This document shows positions 27,478-38,157 of a stretch of 64,000 nucleotides of DNA, one piece after another. Made by a program: the position numbers and the translations under genes. Below the pieces are notes generated by a model. It saw only the letters and a program-made list of their open reading frames with translations, did no database searches and was not told where the DNA came from. The stretch lies in the NCBI RefSeq assembly GCF_025519785.1, contig NZ_JAOPKZ010000003.1, forward strand, positions 1 to 64,000. The letters are read 5' to 3'. How positions within the stretch are numbered: position 1 is the first letter of the stretch; every line of letters starts with the position of its first letter. The DNA is from Staphylococcus marylandisciuri. GTDB taxonomy: Bacteria > Bacillota > Bacilli > Staphylococcales > Staphylococcaceae.

Positions 27478-28659
27478 ATGACTGAAGAATTCAACGAATC
27501 CATGATTTCCGAAATCAAAGAGGGGGATAAGGTTACTGCTGAAGTTCAAGAAATTCAAGATAAGCAAGTAATCGTCCATGTAAACGGTGGTAAGTTTAAT
27601 GGTATTATCCCAATTAGTCAACTCTCTACTCATCGTATAGACAATCCTAATGAAGCTGTTAAAGTTGGAGATGAAGTAGGAGCTTACGTAACAAAAATTG
27701 AAGTAGATGAAGAAAATGAAAGTGGCGCTTACATTTTATCTAAACGTCAGCTTGAAACTGAAAAATCATATGAATTTTTACAAGATAAATTAGATAATAA
27801 TGAAACAATCGAAGCAGAAGTCACTGAGGTAGTTAAAGGCGGCTTAGTGGTAGATGTAGGCCAACGCGGTTTTATTCCTGCTTCACTTATTTCAACTGAC
27901 TTTATTGAGGACTTCTCGGATTACGAGGGGCAAACACTTAAACTCAAAGTAGAAGAGTTAGACCCTGCAAATAATCGCGTCATTTTAAGTCATAAAGCAG
28001 TTGAAGAGCTAGAGAATGCTGAAAAGAAAGAGAAACTATTAGACTCTCTTAATGAAGGCGATATAATCGACGGTAAAGTTGCCCGTTTAACTAACTTTGG
28101 TGCGTTTATCGACATCGGCGGCGTTGATGGATTAGTTCACGTGTCCGAATTATCACATGAACACATTAAATCGCCAGAAGATGCAGTCTCAATCGGTGAT
28201 GAAGTTAAAGTTAAGATTAAATCTGTTGATAAAGACAATGAACGAATTTCGTTGTCAATCAAAGATACGCTACCAAGTCCGTTTGAAGCAATAAAAGGGC
28301 AAATTAATGAAGGCGACATGATTGAAGGCACAGTAGTTCGCTTAGTTAACTTTGGTGCTTTTGTTGAAATTAGTGCAGGCGTACAAGGTCTCGTTCACAT
28401 CTCAGAAATTAGCCATAAGCACATTGGAACACCGGGCGAAGTGCTCGAACCAGGTCAACCAGTCACTGTTAAAATCTTAGGTGTCGACCCTGAAGAAGAG
28501 CGTATCTCATTGTCAATCAAAGCTACTATCCCAGCTGAGGATGTCATTGAAAGTGACGATGAGACGACCGAAAGTTATTTATCAAGCAAGAATGAAGACG
28601 AAGATAATCCAACTCTTGGTGATGTCTTTGGAGATAAATTAAAAGACTTTAAATTTTAA
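27478..28659 (+). CDS. rpsA: 30S ribosomal protein S1 homologue
   Basis: Four S1/OB RNA-binding repeats (about residues 15-88, 103-170, 187-257, 273-345) in 393 residues, followed by an acidic tail. This is the short four-domain form of low-GC Gram-positives, which assists mRNA binding rather than being a full E. coli-type S1. The longest frame starts seven codons earlier at a GTG that precedes the AAGGAGG ribosome site, so I chose the second of two adjacent ATGs (27478), which also gives the family's MTEEFNESM start. Confidence 0.94.
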   Translation: MTEEFNESMISEIKEGDKVTAEVQEIQDKQVIVHVNGGKFNGIIPISQLSTHRIDNPNEAVKVGDEVGAYVTKIEVDEENESGAYILSKRQLETEKSYEFLQDKLDNNETIEAEVTEVVKGGLVVDVGQRGFIPASLISTDFIEDFSDYEGQTLKLKVEELDPANNRVILSHKAVEELENAEKKEKLLDSLNEGDIIDGKVARLTNFGAFIDIGGVDGLVHVSELSHEHIKSPEDAVSIGDEVKVKIKSVDKDNERISLSIKDTLPSPFEAIKGQINEGDMIEGTVVRLVNFGAFVEISAGVQGLVHISEISHKHIGTPGEVLEPGQPVTVKILGVDPEEERISLSIKATIPAEDVIESDDETTESYLSSKNEDEDNPTLGDVFGDKLKDFKF

Positions 28660-28689
28660 AGTAAAATATTTCAATATGTTTGTGTTTAT

Positions 28690-28920
28690 CGAGGCTGGGA
28701 CATAAGTCCCAGCCTCTTCAACATTTCGGCAGTAGATGACTGATTTGAAACGCGCTTGTATCAAGCTTCTTTCAATTCTAGTCATCCTTGCCGGGGCGGG
28801 ACTACGAAATCTTTTTGTTTAAATTAGATTTCTGTCCCGCTCCCGAATCATGAGCGTTTCTGTCGACAATCCTGTTCTTGGAAGACGTTAACCTGTTTCC
28901 AGAGCACAAAATCTTTATCT
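28690..28920 (-). repeat. Composite repeat unit C/B/A with tail block
   Basis: Block C palindrome (GAGGCTGGGACATAA ... CCCAGCCTC, about 28690-28718), block B/A (about 28718-28844) and tail block D (28845-28920) in minus orientation. The block C hairpin lies 30 bases past the rpsA stop and may terminate it. Most of the 415 bases between rpsA and der are this repeat; the remainder should hold the der promoter. Confidence 0.85.
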
Positions 28921-29074
28921 CTCTTCATTCTTCTTCAGCAAATGTAGTTAGTTCACAATTACATAATATAGATCTATTGCTACTATTTAAATTTGAACCA
29001 CTCAAGAGTATTTCTTTAGCTTTAACATACGTTATGATAAAATTATAGAGATTAAAGTAGAGAGGAAGTTCTAA

Positions 29075-30385
29075 ATGACGAAACCTGTAGTTGCTATTGT
29101 AGGCCGGCCAAACGTCGGTAAGTCTACAATTTTTAATCGGGTCGTAGGGGAAAGGGTTTCCATTGTTGAAGATACACCAGGTGTCACGCGTGATCGTATT
29201 TATGCTAGTGGTGAGTGGCTCACTCATGACTTTAACCTCATTGATACTGGGGGCATAGAGATTGGGGACGCACCTTTTCAAGCACAAATTCGCGCTCAAG
29301 CTGAAATAGCTATAGACGAAGCTGATGTAATCATTTTTATGGTGAATGTGCGAGAAGGTCTATCCCAAAGTGACGAGATGGTAGCCCAAATGTTATACAA
29401 ATCTAAAAAACCTGTCGTCTTAGCTGTGAATAAAGTTGATAATTTAGAAATGAAAAATGATATTTACGACTTTTATTCTCTAGGATTTGGAGACCCTTAT
29501 CCTATTTCAGGTTCACATGGTCTAGGGCTAGGTGATCTTCTTGATGAGGTGGTTAAACATTTCCCTAAGGAAGAACCTGATCCCTATGACGAACACACAA
29601 TTAAATTATCTATCATCGGCCGCCCTAATGTTGGGAAATCTAGCTTAATTAACGCATTATTAGGCGAAGAACGTGTCATAGTTTCTAATATAGCTGGAAC
29701 AACTCGTGACGCAATCGATACTGAATACAGTTATGAAGGTCAAGATTATGTACTGATAGATACAGCGGGTATGCGTAAAAAAGGAAAAATATATGAAACC
29801 ACTGAGAAATACTCAGTGCTCAGAGCACTTAAGGCTATAGAACGCTCTAACGTTGTCCTCGTGGTCATAGACGCCGAACAAGGTATTATTGAACAGGATA
29901 AAAGAGTTGCTGGCTATGCACACGAAGAAGGAAAAGCTATCGTTATAGTAGTTAATAAATGGGATACAGTGGATAAAGATAGCAATACAATGAAAAGGTT
30001 TACCGATGAAATTCGTCAAGCTTTTCAATTTTTAGATTATGCACAAATTGCTTTTATTTCAGCTAAAGAAAAGCAACGTCTTACAACTTTATTTCCATAT
30101 ATTAATGAAGCGAGTGAGAATCACAAAAAACGTGTTAAGAGTTCAACTCTTAATGAAGTGGTTACCGATGCGATAACGATGAATCCAACGCCAACTGACA
30201 AAGGTCGACGTCTCAATGTATTCTATACTACTCAAGTAGCAATTGAACCGCCTACATTTATTGTTTTTGTTAATGATGTAGAACTTATGCACTTTTCATA
30301 TAAGCGCTACTTAGAGAATCAAATTCGTAGTGCCTTTGGCTTTGAGGGTACGCCAGTTCACATAGTTCCTAGAAAAAGAAATTAA
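29075..30385 (+). CDS. der: Ribosome-associated GTPase Der (EngA)
   Basis: Essential 50S assembly factor with two tandem GTPase domains. 436 residues: first P-loop GRPNVGKS at 10-17, second at 182-189, each with DTPG/DTAG G3 and NKVD/NKWD G4 motifs, and a C-terminal KH-like domain (about 352-436). ATG after AGAGAGGAAG. It is 17 bases upstream of gpsA, and the der-gpsA-hup order is the one found in B. subtilis. Confidence 0.97.
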   Translation: MTKPVVAIVGRPNVGKSTIFNRVVGERVSIVEDTPGVTRDRIYASGEWLTHDFNLIDTGGIEIGDAPFQAQIRAQAEIAIDEADVIIFMVNVREGLSQSDEMVAQMLYKSKKPVVLAVNKVDNLEMKNDIYDFYSLGFGDPYPISGSHGLGLGDLLDEVVKHFPKEEPDPYDEHTIKLSIIGRPNVGKSSLINALLGEERVIVSNIAGTTRDAIDTEYSYEGQDYVLIDTAGMRKKGKIYETTEKYSVLRALKAIERSNVVLVVIDAEQGIIEQDKRVAGYAHEEGKAIVIVVNKWDTVDKDSNTMKRFTDEIRQAFQFLDYAQIAFISAKEKQRLTTLFPYINEASENHKKRVKSSTLNEVVTDAITMNPTPTDKGRRLNVFYTTQVAIEPPTFIVFVNDVELMHFSYKRYLENQIRSAFGFEGTPVHIVPRKRN

Positions 30386-30402
30386 TCATAGGAGGATGGG
30401 TT

Positions 30403-31401
30403 ATGACGGAAGTTACAGTATTTGGTATGGGGAGTTTTGGTACTGCCTTAGCTAACGTCTTATCTCAAAATGGTCATAAAGTACTTATGTGGGGTAAGAA
30501 CGATCAATCAATTAAAGAGGTAAATGAAAATCATCAAAATACACGTTATTTATCTGATGTTACACTTTGCGAAAATATAAAAGCTACTGCTGATATCAAA
30601 GAGGCTACTGCTTTTGCAGATATTTATTTAATAGCTTTACCTACTAAAGCTATTAGAGAAATCGTCACTCAAATCGATCAGATTATTACGTCACCTAAAA
30701 CCTTCATTCATGTAGCAAAAGGTATAGAAAATAATACATTTAAACGCGTTTCTGAGATGATTGAAGATTCGATTTCACCTGAACATAATAACGGTATCGG
30801 TGTCCTTTCAGGCCCAAGTCACGCTGAAGAAGTGGTGATCAAACAGCCCACAACAGTCGCAGCTTCATCAAAGTCAGCAGAAGTTAGTCAACTTATCCAA
30901 GATTTATTTATGAATCAATATTTACGTGTTTATACTAATCAAGATTTGGTAGGAGTTGAGCTAGGCGGTGCGTTAAAAAACGTCATCGCTATCGCAAGCG
31001 GCGTAGTCTCAGGTATGGGCTTCGGCGACAATGCTAAAGCAGCTCTAATAACTAGAGGTTTAGCAGAGATTAGTCGTTTAGGTGAAAAATTAGGTGCGGA
31101 CCCTATGACTTTCTTAGGACTAGGAGGTATAGGTGACTTAATTGTGACGTGTACTTCTACTCATTCTCGTAACTTTACGCTAGGATATAAGCTAGGTAAA
31201 GGCCTAACTCTTGATGAAGCATTAAACGATATGAATATGGTTGTTGAAGGTATTTACACCACTAAATCAGTTCATGATTTAGCCCAAATTCAACACGTCG
31301 ATATGCCGATTACAAATGCGTTATATGGCGTGTTATTCGAAGATCAACCCGTCGATAAAAGTTTAGAGTATTTGATGGGACGAGATAAAAAAGCTGAATA
31401 G
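30403..31401 (+). CDS. gpsA: Glycerol-3-phosphate dehydrogenase [NAD(P)+]
   Basis: Makes sn-glycerol-3-phosphate from dihydroxyacetone phosphate for phospholipid and teichoic acid synthesis. 332 residues with the GMGSFG dinucleotide-binding motif at 8-13, 'GPSHAEEV' and the catalytic-lysine segment '[15 protein letters not shown]'. AGGAGG is ten bases before the ATG. Cotranscribed with der. Confidence 0.96.
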   Translation: MTEVTVFGMGSFGTALANVLSQNGHKVLMWGKNDQSIKEVNENHQNTRYLSDVTLCENIKATADIKEATAFADIYLIALPTKAIREIVTQIDQIITSPKTFIHVAKGIENNTFKRVSEMIEDSISPEHNNGIGVLSGPSHAEEVVIKQPTTVAASSKSAEVSQLIQDLFMNQYLRVYTNQDLVGVELGGALKNVIAIASGVVSGMGFGDNAKAALITRGLAEISRLGEKLGADPMTFLGLGGIGDLIVTCTSTHSRNFTLGYKLGKGLTLDEALNDMNMVVEGIYTTKSVHDLAQIQHVDMPITNALYGVLFEDQPVDKSLEYLMGRDKKAE

Positions 31402-31569
31402 CATAGCACTTTTACACTTTTAATTAAATCGAGCTTTATTTTTAATAAAATTCTTATAAATACCATCGAATTTACGTATAAATCATTGCAGTGACAGTTA
31501 TGCGTGTGTTAAAGTCATAGCATAATGATATTAAGGTATCATTATTAATCCTAGGGAGGTGAATTTGAA

Positions 31570-31842
31570 ATGAATAAGACAGATTTAATCAATGCTGTAG
31601 CAGAACAAGCTGACTTAACTAAAAAAGATGCTAATGCTGCTGTAGATGCAGTATTCGAATCAATCCAATCTTCACTTTCTAAAGGTGAAAAAGTACAATT
31701 AATTGGTTTCGGTAACTTTGAGGTACGTGAACGTGCTGCACGTAAAGGACGTAATCCTCAAACAGGTAAAGAAATTGACATTCCTGCAAGCAAAGTTCCA
31801 GCATTCAAAGCTGGTAAAGCTTTAAAAGATGCAGTTAAATAA
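31570..31842 (+). CDS. hup: DNA-binding protein HU
   Basis: Histone-like DNA-bending protein of 90 residues, the only length seen for bacterial HU. The DNA-gripping arm motif '[21 protein letters not shown]' region and the Pro that intercalates DNA ('RNPQTG') are in place. AGGGAGGTG ribosome site. It has its own 168-base upstream region and a hairpin terminator just downstream. Confidence 0.97.
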   Translation: MNKTDLINAVAEQADLTKKDANAAVDAVFESIQSSLSKGEKVQLIGFGNFEVRERAARKGRNPQTGKEIDIPASKVPAFKAGKALKDAVK

Positions 31843-31858
31843 TTCTTTACTTATTACT

Positions 31859-31893
31859 AAAGGCTGGGACATATTTATGTTTCAGCCTTTAAT
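31859..31893 (+). terminator. Terminator of hup
   Basis: AAAGGCTG at the left and CAGCCTTT at the right (31859-31866 with 31883-31890) enclose a GGGACATA-rich loop, followed by AATTATT. The arms resemble block C of the dispersed repeat, so this may be an old, short copy serving as terminator. Confidence 0.6.
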
Positions 31894-31934
31894 TATTGAT
31901 ATAAAGATCGTTTGGCTTCACAACTGATGACTTG

Positions 31935-32352
31935 TTTAAGAGGTTGAGACATAAAGTTTTGTGCTCTGGGACCCGATGAACAGCGTCCCCATAGCAGGAT
32001 TGTGCACAGAAACGCTCACGATTCGGGAGCGGGACAGAAATCTAATTTGACTAAAAAGATTTCGTAATCCCGCCTCGGCAAAGATGACTAGAATTGAAAA
32101 AAGCTTGATACAAGCGCGTTTTCAAATCAGTCATCTACTGCCAAGATGTTGGAGGGAGCGGGACAGAAATCTAATTGGAATAAAAAGATTTCGTAGTCCC
32201 GCCCCGGCAAGGATGACTAGAATTGAAGAAAGCTTGATACAAGCGCATTTTCAAATCAGTCATCTACTGCCAAGATGCTGAAAGAGACTGAGACATTACA
32301 TTATGTCACAGCCTCTTTCTCTCTAGTCAAAGACCATTATGTCCCAGGCTCT
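31935..32352 (+). repeat. Composite repeat: tail block and two A/B units with block C
   Basis: Plus orientation: block D (about 31937-32027), A/B unit (32028-32152), second A/B unit (32153-32283), then a GAGACTGAGACATTA / TTATGTCACAGCCTC palindrome and TCTCTAGTCAAAGACC. The first unit carries GTAATCCCGCCTCGG in place of GTAGTCCCGCCCCGG. Confidence 0.85.
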
Positions 32353-32880
32353 ATTTATTTTTGAAATGGAAAAGGCACGACTCTTCCATGATAAATATCT
32401 CCTTATAAATCAAATGAAAGGGTATTGTGCCTAAGGCTTATACTAGACTTGTTGAATCCTTTCAAATCCATGACATTCATCTATTTATACATAATTTTAA
32501 AACTATCGATAGCAACAAATTAATTTAAAGTACAAAAAAACATCCTACATACTTTACGCAAAATATATTATAAGTTAAGCTCAGCGTCCTCTGCGCCTTA
32601 CCTATGATGTATAAAAGGTACTATACTAGTATATGATTAGATGAACAAGCTCGTATCATATCGATACAATAATTGCACTTATTTAAGCCGCCAACTATAT
32701 TATTTCTCAAACATAAACCAATAATTGGACAACACTTGAATCTAAGAGCTGTGGTTATAAAGAATATCATTTTTAAAAATCACAAATGTACAACGAGTAC
32801 AAGCTAATTTAAGATACCGCGATTTAATTTTTATGCTTATAATGTTAATATGTATAGTGATACTAACGTGAGGTGTAAAC
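32353..32880. other. Gene-free stretch upstream of the heptaprenyl/menaquinone operon
   Basis: About 500 AT-rich bases. In B. subtilis the mtrA and mtrB genes precede this operon; neither is present here. I find no open frame above about 17 codons with a ribosome site. GGCAC (32374) and GTGCC (32426) are complementary but 50 bases apart. A plausible -10 (TATAATG, about 32836) precedes hepS. Confidence 0.45.
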
Positions 32881-33438
32881 ATGGAGTCAACATATCGTCT
32901 ATTAGATAATCAAATTAAAGCTCACCTAAAAGGTGTAAATACATATGAAACCATTGAATATAATCTGAACTTAAGTCAAATACTAGATCAGTACGATATA
33001 AGTGAAGATGCTAAACTCGCGTGCCTCACTATAGACACTGCAATGCGACACTTAGACTCTATTACAAATAGAAATCTTTCAAGAAATGCTATTTTAGTAG
33101 GTGACTTATTAAGTGCCCATTTTTATACATTATTAGCGGAATTAAATGAACCTGAGTATCAACAACAAATCAGTACTGCAATTGTGAGAATAAACGAATT
33201 AAAATCGGCTATACATCACGATACGCTCTCAAATGAGGAATTAGCTAAAGCTATACTCACGATTGAAACTGCTTTCCCATCAATCACACTTAGTTATTTC
33301 GCTTCAAACGTTGATCTTGAAGAGCTTAACAACAAAATATTAAATAATTTAAAAGACAATTGTCCTTCCTATTTATTGAAGTTTAAACACGAAGAATTAA
33401 ATTCTATTTTAGAAGATATAGAAACAAGACATATTTAA
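32881..33438 (+). CDS. hepS: Heptaprenyl diphosphate synthase, small subunit
   Basis: Component I (GerCA/HepS) of the two-subunit enzyme that makes the C35 side chain of menaquinone. It has no catalytic DDxxD motif; the small subunit sets chain length and activates the large subunit. The 185 residues include the family's '[15 protein letters not shown]' segment (about 72-86) and '[14 protein letters not shown]'. First gene of hepS-menG-hepT, with a 14-base gap to menG. ATG after GTGAGGTG. Confidence 0.88.
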   Translation: MESTYRLLDNQIKAHLKGVNTYETIEYNLNLSQILDQYDISEDAKLACLTIDTAMRHLDSITNRNLSRNAILVGDLLSAHFYTLLAELNEPEYQQQISTAIVRINELKSAIHHDTLSNEELAKAILTIETAFPSITLSYFASNVDLEELNNKILNNLKDNCPSYLLKFKHEELNSILEDIETRHI

Positions 33439-33452
33439 AAAGAGGTAATAAC

Positions 33453-34154
33453 ATGGCTGATAATAAAGCAAAAAAAGAGCAAGTTCACAAAGTATTTCAG
33501 AATATATCTGGAAAGTATGATCGTTTAAATAATATCATTAGTTTCGAACAACACAAAATATGGCGTAAACAGGTTATGAAAGAGATGAATGTACAGGAAG
33601 GTAGTGAAGCTCTTGATGTTTGTTGTGGAACTGCTGATTGGACCATCGCCCTCAGCAAAGCTGTAGGTAATACAGGAGAAGTAACTGGACTTGATTTTAG
33701 TGAAAATATGCTGAAAGTTGGCAAGGAGAAAACGAAAGAATTTTCAAATATTCGCTTAGTGCATGGCGATGCGATGAATCTACCTTTCAACGACAATACT
33801 TTCGACTATGTGACGATCGGTTTTGGCTTGCGAAATGTACCTGATTATCTTGCTACTTTAAAAGAATTGTACCGCGTATTGAAACCAGGGGGGAAAGTGG
33901 TATGTTTAGAAACGAGTCAACCTACCGCACCAATATTCAAGCAACTGTACAAACTTTACTTTAAATTCATCATGCCGATCTTCGGAAAGATATTCGCCAA
34001 ATCTAAAGATGAATATGAATGGCTACAACAGTCCACTTTTGACTTTCCTGACAAAGAAAAACTCAAGCGTTTGTTTAATCAAGCTGGCTTTAGCAATATC
34101 AAGATTCGTAGCTTTACAGGTGGCGTTGCTGCAATGCACCTTGGCTATAAGTAA
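33453..34154 (+). CDS. menG: Demethylmenaquinone methyltransferase
   Basis: Last step of menaquinone synthesis: SAM-dependent methylation of demethylmenaquinone. 233 residues of UbiE/MenG type with SAM motif I '[10 protein letters not shown]' (54-63), 'LDFSENML' and 'LRNVPD'. Placed between the two subunits of heptaprenyl diphosphate synthase, as in other Firmicutes, which favours MenG over other methyltransferases. Menaquinone is the pool sensed through SrrB. Confidence 0.95.
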   Translation: MADNKAKKEQVHKVFQNISGKYDRLNNIISFEQHKIWRKQVMKEMNVQEGSEALDVCCGTADWTIALSKAVGNTGEVTGLDFSENMLKVGKEKTKEFSNIRLVHGDAMNLPFNDNTFDYVTIGFGLRNVPDYLATLKELYRVLKPGGKVVCLETSQPTAPIFKQLYKLYFKFIMPIFGKIFAKSKDEYEWLQQSTFDFPDKEKLKRLFNQAGFSNIKIRSFTGGVAAMHLGYK

Positions 34155-34179
34155 ATAATAACTACCAAAGGTGATAACT

Positions 34180-35133
34180 GTGGCAAAGTTAAACATGAAC
34201 AAAGAAATAAAAGTGATAGAAAAAAGGTTGGAAAAGTTAATAACCAGTAAGGATAAAGTGCTTGAAGATGCGTCCAAACATTTACTAACTTCGGGTGGTA
34301 AACGTATCAGACCTGCATTTGTTATATTGAGTAGCCAATTTGGCAAGTCAATGAACGAAGATACATATCGTGTTGGGGTTGCACTAGAACTAATTCACAT
34401 GGCTACTTTAGTGCATGATGATGTAATAGATAAAAGCGACAAACGCCGTGGCCGACTTACAATAGCACGAAAATGGGATCAAAATACTGCAATTTTGACC
34501 GGGAACTTTTTACTGGCTTTAGCACTCGAATATATATCTGCAATTGAAGACGTGCGCGTGCACAAAGTAATCTCACATGCGATAATAGATGTTTGTAAAG
34601 GTGAACTCTTTCAATTTCAAGATCAATTTAATAGTCAACAAACGATTACCAATTATTTGAGACGTATTAAACGAAAAACTGCTTTACTCATTCAACTTGC
34701 CACTGAAGTAGGAGCTATTACGTCTGGAGCTGATCAATCAACTGTGCGTAAGCTTAAGATGATAGGCTACTATATTGGGATGAGCTTTCAAATCGTCGAT
34801 GATATATTAGACTTTACGAGTTCAGAGAAACAGTTAGGTAAGCCAGTAGGTAGTGATTTACTTAACGGACATTTAACCTTACCTGTTCTACTTGAAATGA
34901 AATCTAATAGTCATTTTAAGAAACAAATAGAACAGCTTGACGCTAATAGCTCTAAAGAAGAATTTCAATATTGTATCCAAATGGTGAGAGCGTCTACGGC
35001 GATTCAAACTTCAAAAAGAGTAAGTGATCGCTACTTATATAAAGCGGAAGAACTTATTGAAACGCTCGACACTGAGTATCCTAAGACATTGTTTAAGAAA
35101 TTACTTCAAAGAATGAGCAAACGAAATACTTGA
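34180..35133 (+). CDS. hepT: Heptaprenyl diphosphate synthase, large (catalytic) subunit
   Basis: Trans-polyprenyl synthase catalytic subunit, 317 residues. First Asp-rich motif DDVID at 80-84 and second DDILD at 207-211 bind the magnesium-diphosphate of the allylic and homoallylic substrates. The longest frame starts at a GTG nine bases earlier that is part of the AAAGGTG ribosome site; the GTG at 34180 is better placed and gives MAKLNMN as I recall for S. aureus. Third gene of the operon. Confidence 0.93.
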   Translation: MAKLNMNKEIKVIEKRLEKLITSKDKVLEDASKHLLTSGGKRIRPAFVILSSQFGKSMNEDTYRVGVALELIHMATLVHDDVIDKSDKRRGRLTIARKWDQNTAILTGNFLLALALEYISAIEDVRVHKVISHAIIDVCKGELFQFQDQFNSQQTITNYLRRIKRKTALLIQLATEVGAITSGADQSTVRKLKMIGYYIGMSFQIVDDILDFTSSEKQLGKPVGSDLLNGHLTLPVLLEMKSNSHFKKQIEQLDANSSKEEFQYCIQMVRASTAIQTSKRVSDRYLYKAEELIETLDTEYPKTLFKKLLQRMSKRNT

Positions 35134-35221
35134 AATTTAAAATATATTGAAAGCGCTTGAGTAAACTGATAAGATGTAAAATAGCGATAAATAAGATATA
35201 CATCATAGGGGGCAATTGATA

Positions 35222-35671
35222 ATGGAAAGAACATTTCTTATGTTAAAACCTGACGCGGTACAAAGAAATTTAATTGGAGAAATCGTTTCACGTATCGAAC
35301 GAAAAGGTCTTAAATTAGTAGGTGCTAAACTCCTTTCAGTACCACGTTCATTAGCAGAGACTCATTACTCTGAACACCAAGGCAAACCATTTTATGAAGG
35401 TCTAGTATCGTTCATTACTTCAGCACCTGTATTTGCTATGGTTGTAGAAGGTGAAGATGCAGTTAATGTTTCACGTCATATCATCGGTGAAACAAATCCA
35501 TCAGAAGCTGCACCAGGCACTATTCGTGGGGACTTCGGTTTAACTATCGGTCGTAACATTATTCACGGTTCTGATTCATCAGAATCAGCAGATAAAGAAA
35601 TTAACTTATGGTTTAAACCTGAAGAGTTAAGTGATTATAAAGCAAACAATGAAGAATGGATATACGAATAA
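35222..35671 (+). CDS. ndk: Nucleoside diphosphate kinase
   Basis: Transfers the gamma phosphate between nucleoside triphosphates and diphosphates through phospho-His115 (motif NIIHGSDS). 149 residues from the ATG that follows TAGGGGGCAA; an in-frame TTG six bases upstream is less well spaced. It is complete and followed by a strong terminator. Confidence 0.97.
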   Translation: MERTFLMLKPDAVQRNLIGEIVSRIERKGLKLVGAKLLSVPRSLAETHYSEHQGKPFYEGLVSFITSAPVFAMVVEGEDAVNVSRHIIGETNPSEAAPGTIRGDFGLTIGRNIIHGSDSSESADKEINLWFKPEELSDYKANNEEWIYE

Positions 35672-35770
35672 GCCGCATTTTAACCGCTTCTTTGCTTTAA
35701 GTCATTCTCTAGAGTTAGATTACTGAATATCATTGAATTTATGCACTAGATTTATGTGTCTTGAACTTTT

Positions 35771-35817
35771 AGGGTGAGACGAAGAAAATCATCTAGATTT
35801 TCAGTCTCACCCTTTTT
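35771..35817 (+). terminator. Terminator between ndk and aroC
   Basis: A 10 bp GC-rich stem, AGGGTGAGAC (35771-35780) with GTCTCACCCT (35804-35813), is continued inwards by GAAAATC/GATTTTC and followed by TTTTTAT. A strong rho-independent terminator. The same GGGTGAGAC-type stem is used after asnS and gpsB. Confidence 0.85.
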
Positions 35818-35889
35818 ATAATCAGTAATCTTATGTGGTAAAATTGTTATAATACGAATTAAACTGTAATTTGATCGGAGTGAGACGTG

Positions 35890-37062
35890 ATGAGTTTAAG
35901 ATTTTTGACATCTGGTGAATCACATGGTCCACAGCTAACTGTTATCATTGAGGGTTTACCCGCTAACTTAGCTATAACACCAGAAGATATCAATAAAGAA
36001 ATGTTTAAACGCCAAGGCGGCTATGGTCGAGGGCGACGCATGAAAATTGAAAAGGACTCTGTAGAAATAGTCTCTGGGGTAAGGAATGGATATACCTTAG
36101 GAAGCCCCGTAACCATTATTGTTACAAATGACGACTTTTCACATTGGAAGAAAATCATGGGTGTAGCACCTATAAGTGAAGCAGAGCAAGAAAATATGAA
36201 ACGTGTTATAACTAAGCCTAGACCTGGCCATGCTGATTTAGTTGGGGGTATGAAATACAATCATCGAGACTTGCGCAACGTACTGGAGCGATCATCTGCA
36301 CGTGAAACTGCCGCACGTGTAGCTGTTGGTGCTGTTTGTAAAGTCTTGTTAGAAACACTAAATATAAATCTCTATAGTCGGGTAGTTGAAATAGGTGGTA
36401 TTAAAGATTCAACTAATCATACATTAGAAACAATTAAACAGAATATCGATACAAATGATGTTCGGGTGATAGACGATTCTATCGCACAAGCTATGCGTGA
36501 GCGAATCGACGAAGCTAAAAAAGAAGGAGATTCAATTGGCGGCGTAGTTCAAACAATCGTTGAGAATATGCCAATTGGGATAGGAAGTTATGTTCATTAT
36601 GACCGTAAACTTGATGGGCGTATAGCTCAAAGCGTCGTGAGTATTAATGCATTTAAAGGTGTAAGTTTTGGGGAAGGATTTAAAGCTGCTGAAAAGCCTG
36701 GTAGTCAAATCCAAGATGAAATATTATATTCTGAAACTAAAGGTTTTTACCGAGGATCTAATCACTTAGGTGGCTTAGAGGGGGGTATGTCTAATGGCAT
36801 GCCTATTGTTGTTAATGGAGTGATGAAGCCTATACCTACATTGTATAAGCCACTTAACTCAGTAGATATTAACAGCAAAGAAATCTTTAAAGCTTCAGTT
36901 GAACGTTCTGATAGCTGTGCAGTACCTGCAGCGAGTGTAGTAGTTGAGCATGTAGTTGCATTTGAAATTGCTAAAGCGTTGCTAGAGGAATTTCAATCTA
37001 ACCACATCGATCAATTCAAGCATCAGGTTGAAGAACGTCGTAAATTAAACGCGCAGTTTTAA
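35890..37062 (+). CDS. aroC: Chorismate synthase
   Basis: FMN-dependent last step of the shikimate pathway, from 5-enolpyruvylshikimate-3-phosphate to chorismate. 390 residues with 'GESHGPQ' at the N-terminus, 'GYGRGRRM', '[13 protein letters not shown]'-like and '[10 protein letters not shown]' blocks all present. A GTG one codon earlier is possible; the ATG has better spacing from CGGAG. First gene of aroC-aroB-aroA. Confidence 0.96.
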   Translation: MSLRFLTSGESHGPQLTVIIEGLPANLAITPEDINKEMFKRQGGYGRGRRMKIEKDSVEIVSGVRNGYTLGSPVTIIVTNDDFSHWKKIMGVAPISEAEQENMKRVITKPRPGHADLVGGMKYNHRDLRNVLERSSARETAARVAVGAVCKVLLETLNINLYSRVVEIGGIKDSTNHTLETIKQNIDTNDVRVIDDSIAQAMRERIDEAKKEGDSIGGVVQTIVENMPIGIGSYVHYDRKLDGRIAQSVVSINAFKGVSFGEGFKAAEKPGSQIQDEILYSETKGFYRGSNHLGGLEGGMSNGMPIVVNGVMKPIPTLYKPLNSVDINSKEIFKASVERSDSCAVPAASVVVEHVVAFEIAKALLEEFQSNHIDQFKHQVEERRKLNAQF

Positions 37063-37080
37063 AGAGAAATAGGTGAATGT

Positions 37081-38148
37081 ATGTTTTTAGAAACAACTTA
37101 TAATAGTAATAACTATCCCATATATATCGAGAGCGGTGCTATAGATAAAATTGAAGATATCGTTTCCAATCATGATAAAGTGATATTACTTGTTGATGCG
37201 CAGATTTTTAAAATATGGAAAGACAAAATTCTATCTCTGTCTACTAAAATAGATGGTGTTATTAAAACGGTGCCCTCCGGAGAGTCTACTAAAACACTTT
37301 ATTATTATGAACAAACGATAGAGGAATTGCTTGAATATAAGTTAACACGCAATACTTGCTTAGTTGCAGTAGGCGGTGGTGCTACTGGAGACTTTACTGG
37401 TTTCATAGCCTCAACACTTTTAAGAGGCGTAGATTTTATCCAAATTCCAACCACGATATTAGCTCATGATTCGAGTGTCGGCGGTAAAGTAGGTATAAAT
37501 TCTCAACACGGGAAAAATTTAATCGGTGCTTTCTACAGACCTAAAGCAGTACTATACGATCTAGATTTTCTACGCAGCTTACCCTACTCAGAAATATTGA
37601 GTGGCTATACTGAAGTATATAAGCATGCTCTATTAAGTAATAATGATTTCAAACATGATTTAGAAGAAGCGTATCCAGATCAAAAGTGTTTACAATCAAT
37701 GAAACGGATTGAAGAATTCCTTCATAGAGGGATTCAAACTAAACTTAATATCATAGTGGCTGACGAGAAGGAGCGTAACTTACGTAAATTTCTAAATTTA
37801 GGTCATACGTTAGGGCATGCTATTGAGTATCGGTATAAAATTCCTCACGGACATGCAGTAGCAATAGGCATAATTTATCAATTTATAGTCTCTAACATTA
37901 GTATAAATGCTAACTTCGATGTTAAGAGTTATATCACTTACTTTAACGAACTGGGCTATCCAGTATCCCTTATAAACTCATTTAATTTTGAAGAGCTTTA
38001 TCAACTCATGTTATTAGATAAGAAAAATACCGCAGCAGGCACTAAAATGGTTTTACTCAAATCCATCGGCGAACCTGTCATAAGAGATATAAGTAAACGA
38101 GAACATAAACTCGCTTTTAAACAGCTTAAAGAATATATTCTAAAGTAG
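37081..38148 (+). CDS. aroB: 3-dehydroquinate synthase
   Basis: Second step of the shikimate pathway (DAHP to 3-dehydroquinate), needing NAD and a divalent metal. 355 residues; 'VAVGGGATGDFTGF' NAD-binding glycine-rich segment and 'HDSSVGGKVGIN' near the middle, and the metal-binding 'NLGHTLGHA' later. It lies 18 bases after aroC and ends nine bases before the aroA start. Confidence 0.96.
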   Translation: MFLETTYNSNNYPIYIESGAIDKIEDIVSNHDKVILLVDAQIFKIWKDKILSLSTKIDGVIKTVPSGESTKTLYYYEQTIEELLEYKLTRNTCLVAVGGGATGDFTGFIASTLLRGVDFIQIPTTILAHDSSVGGKVGINSQHGKNLIGAFYRPKAVLYDLDFLRSLPYSEILSGYTEVYKHALLSNNDFKHDLEEAYPDQKCLQSMKRIEEFLHRGIQTKLNIIVADEKERNLRKFLNLGHTLGHAIEYRYKIPHGHAVAIGIIYQFIVSNISINANFDVKSYITYFNELGYPVSLINSFNFEELYQLMLLDKKNTAAGTKMVLLKSIGEPVIRDISKREHKLAFKQLKEYILK

Positions 38149-38157
38149 GTGGTAAAT

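Noticed and set aside
32353-32880. mtrA/mtrB or TRAP-type genes before hepS
   Set aside because: No open frame of suitable length or sequence occurs in the interval.
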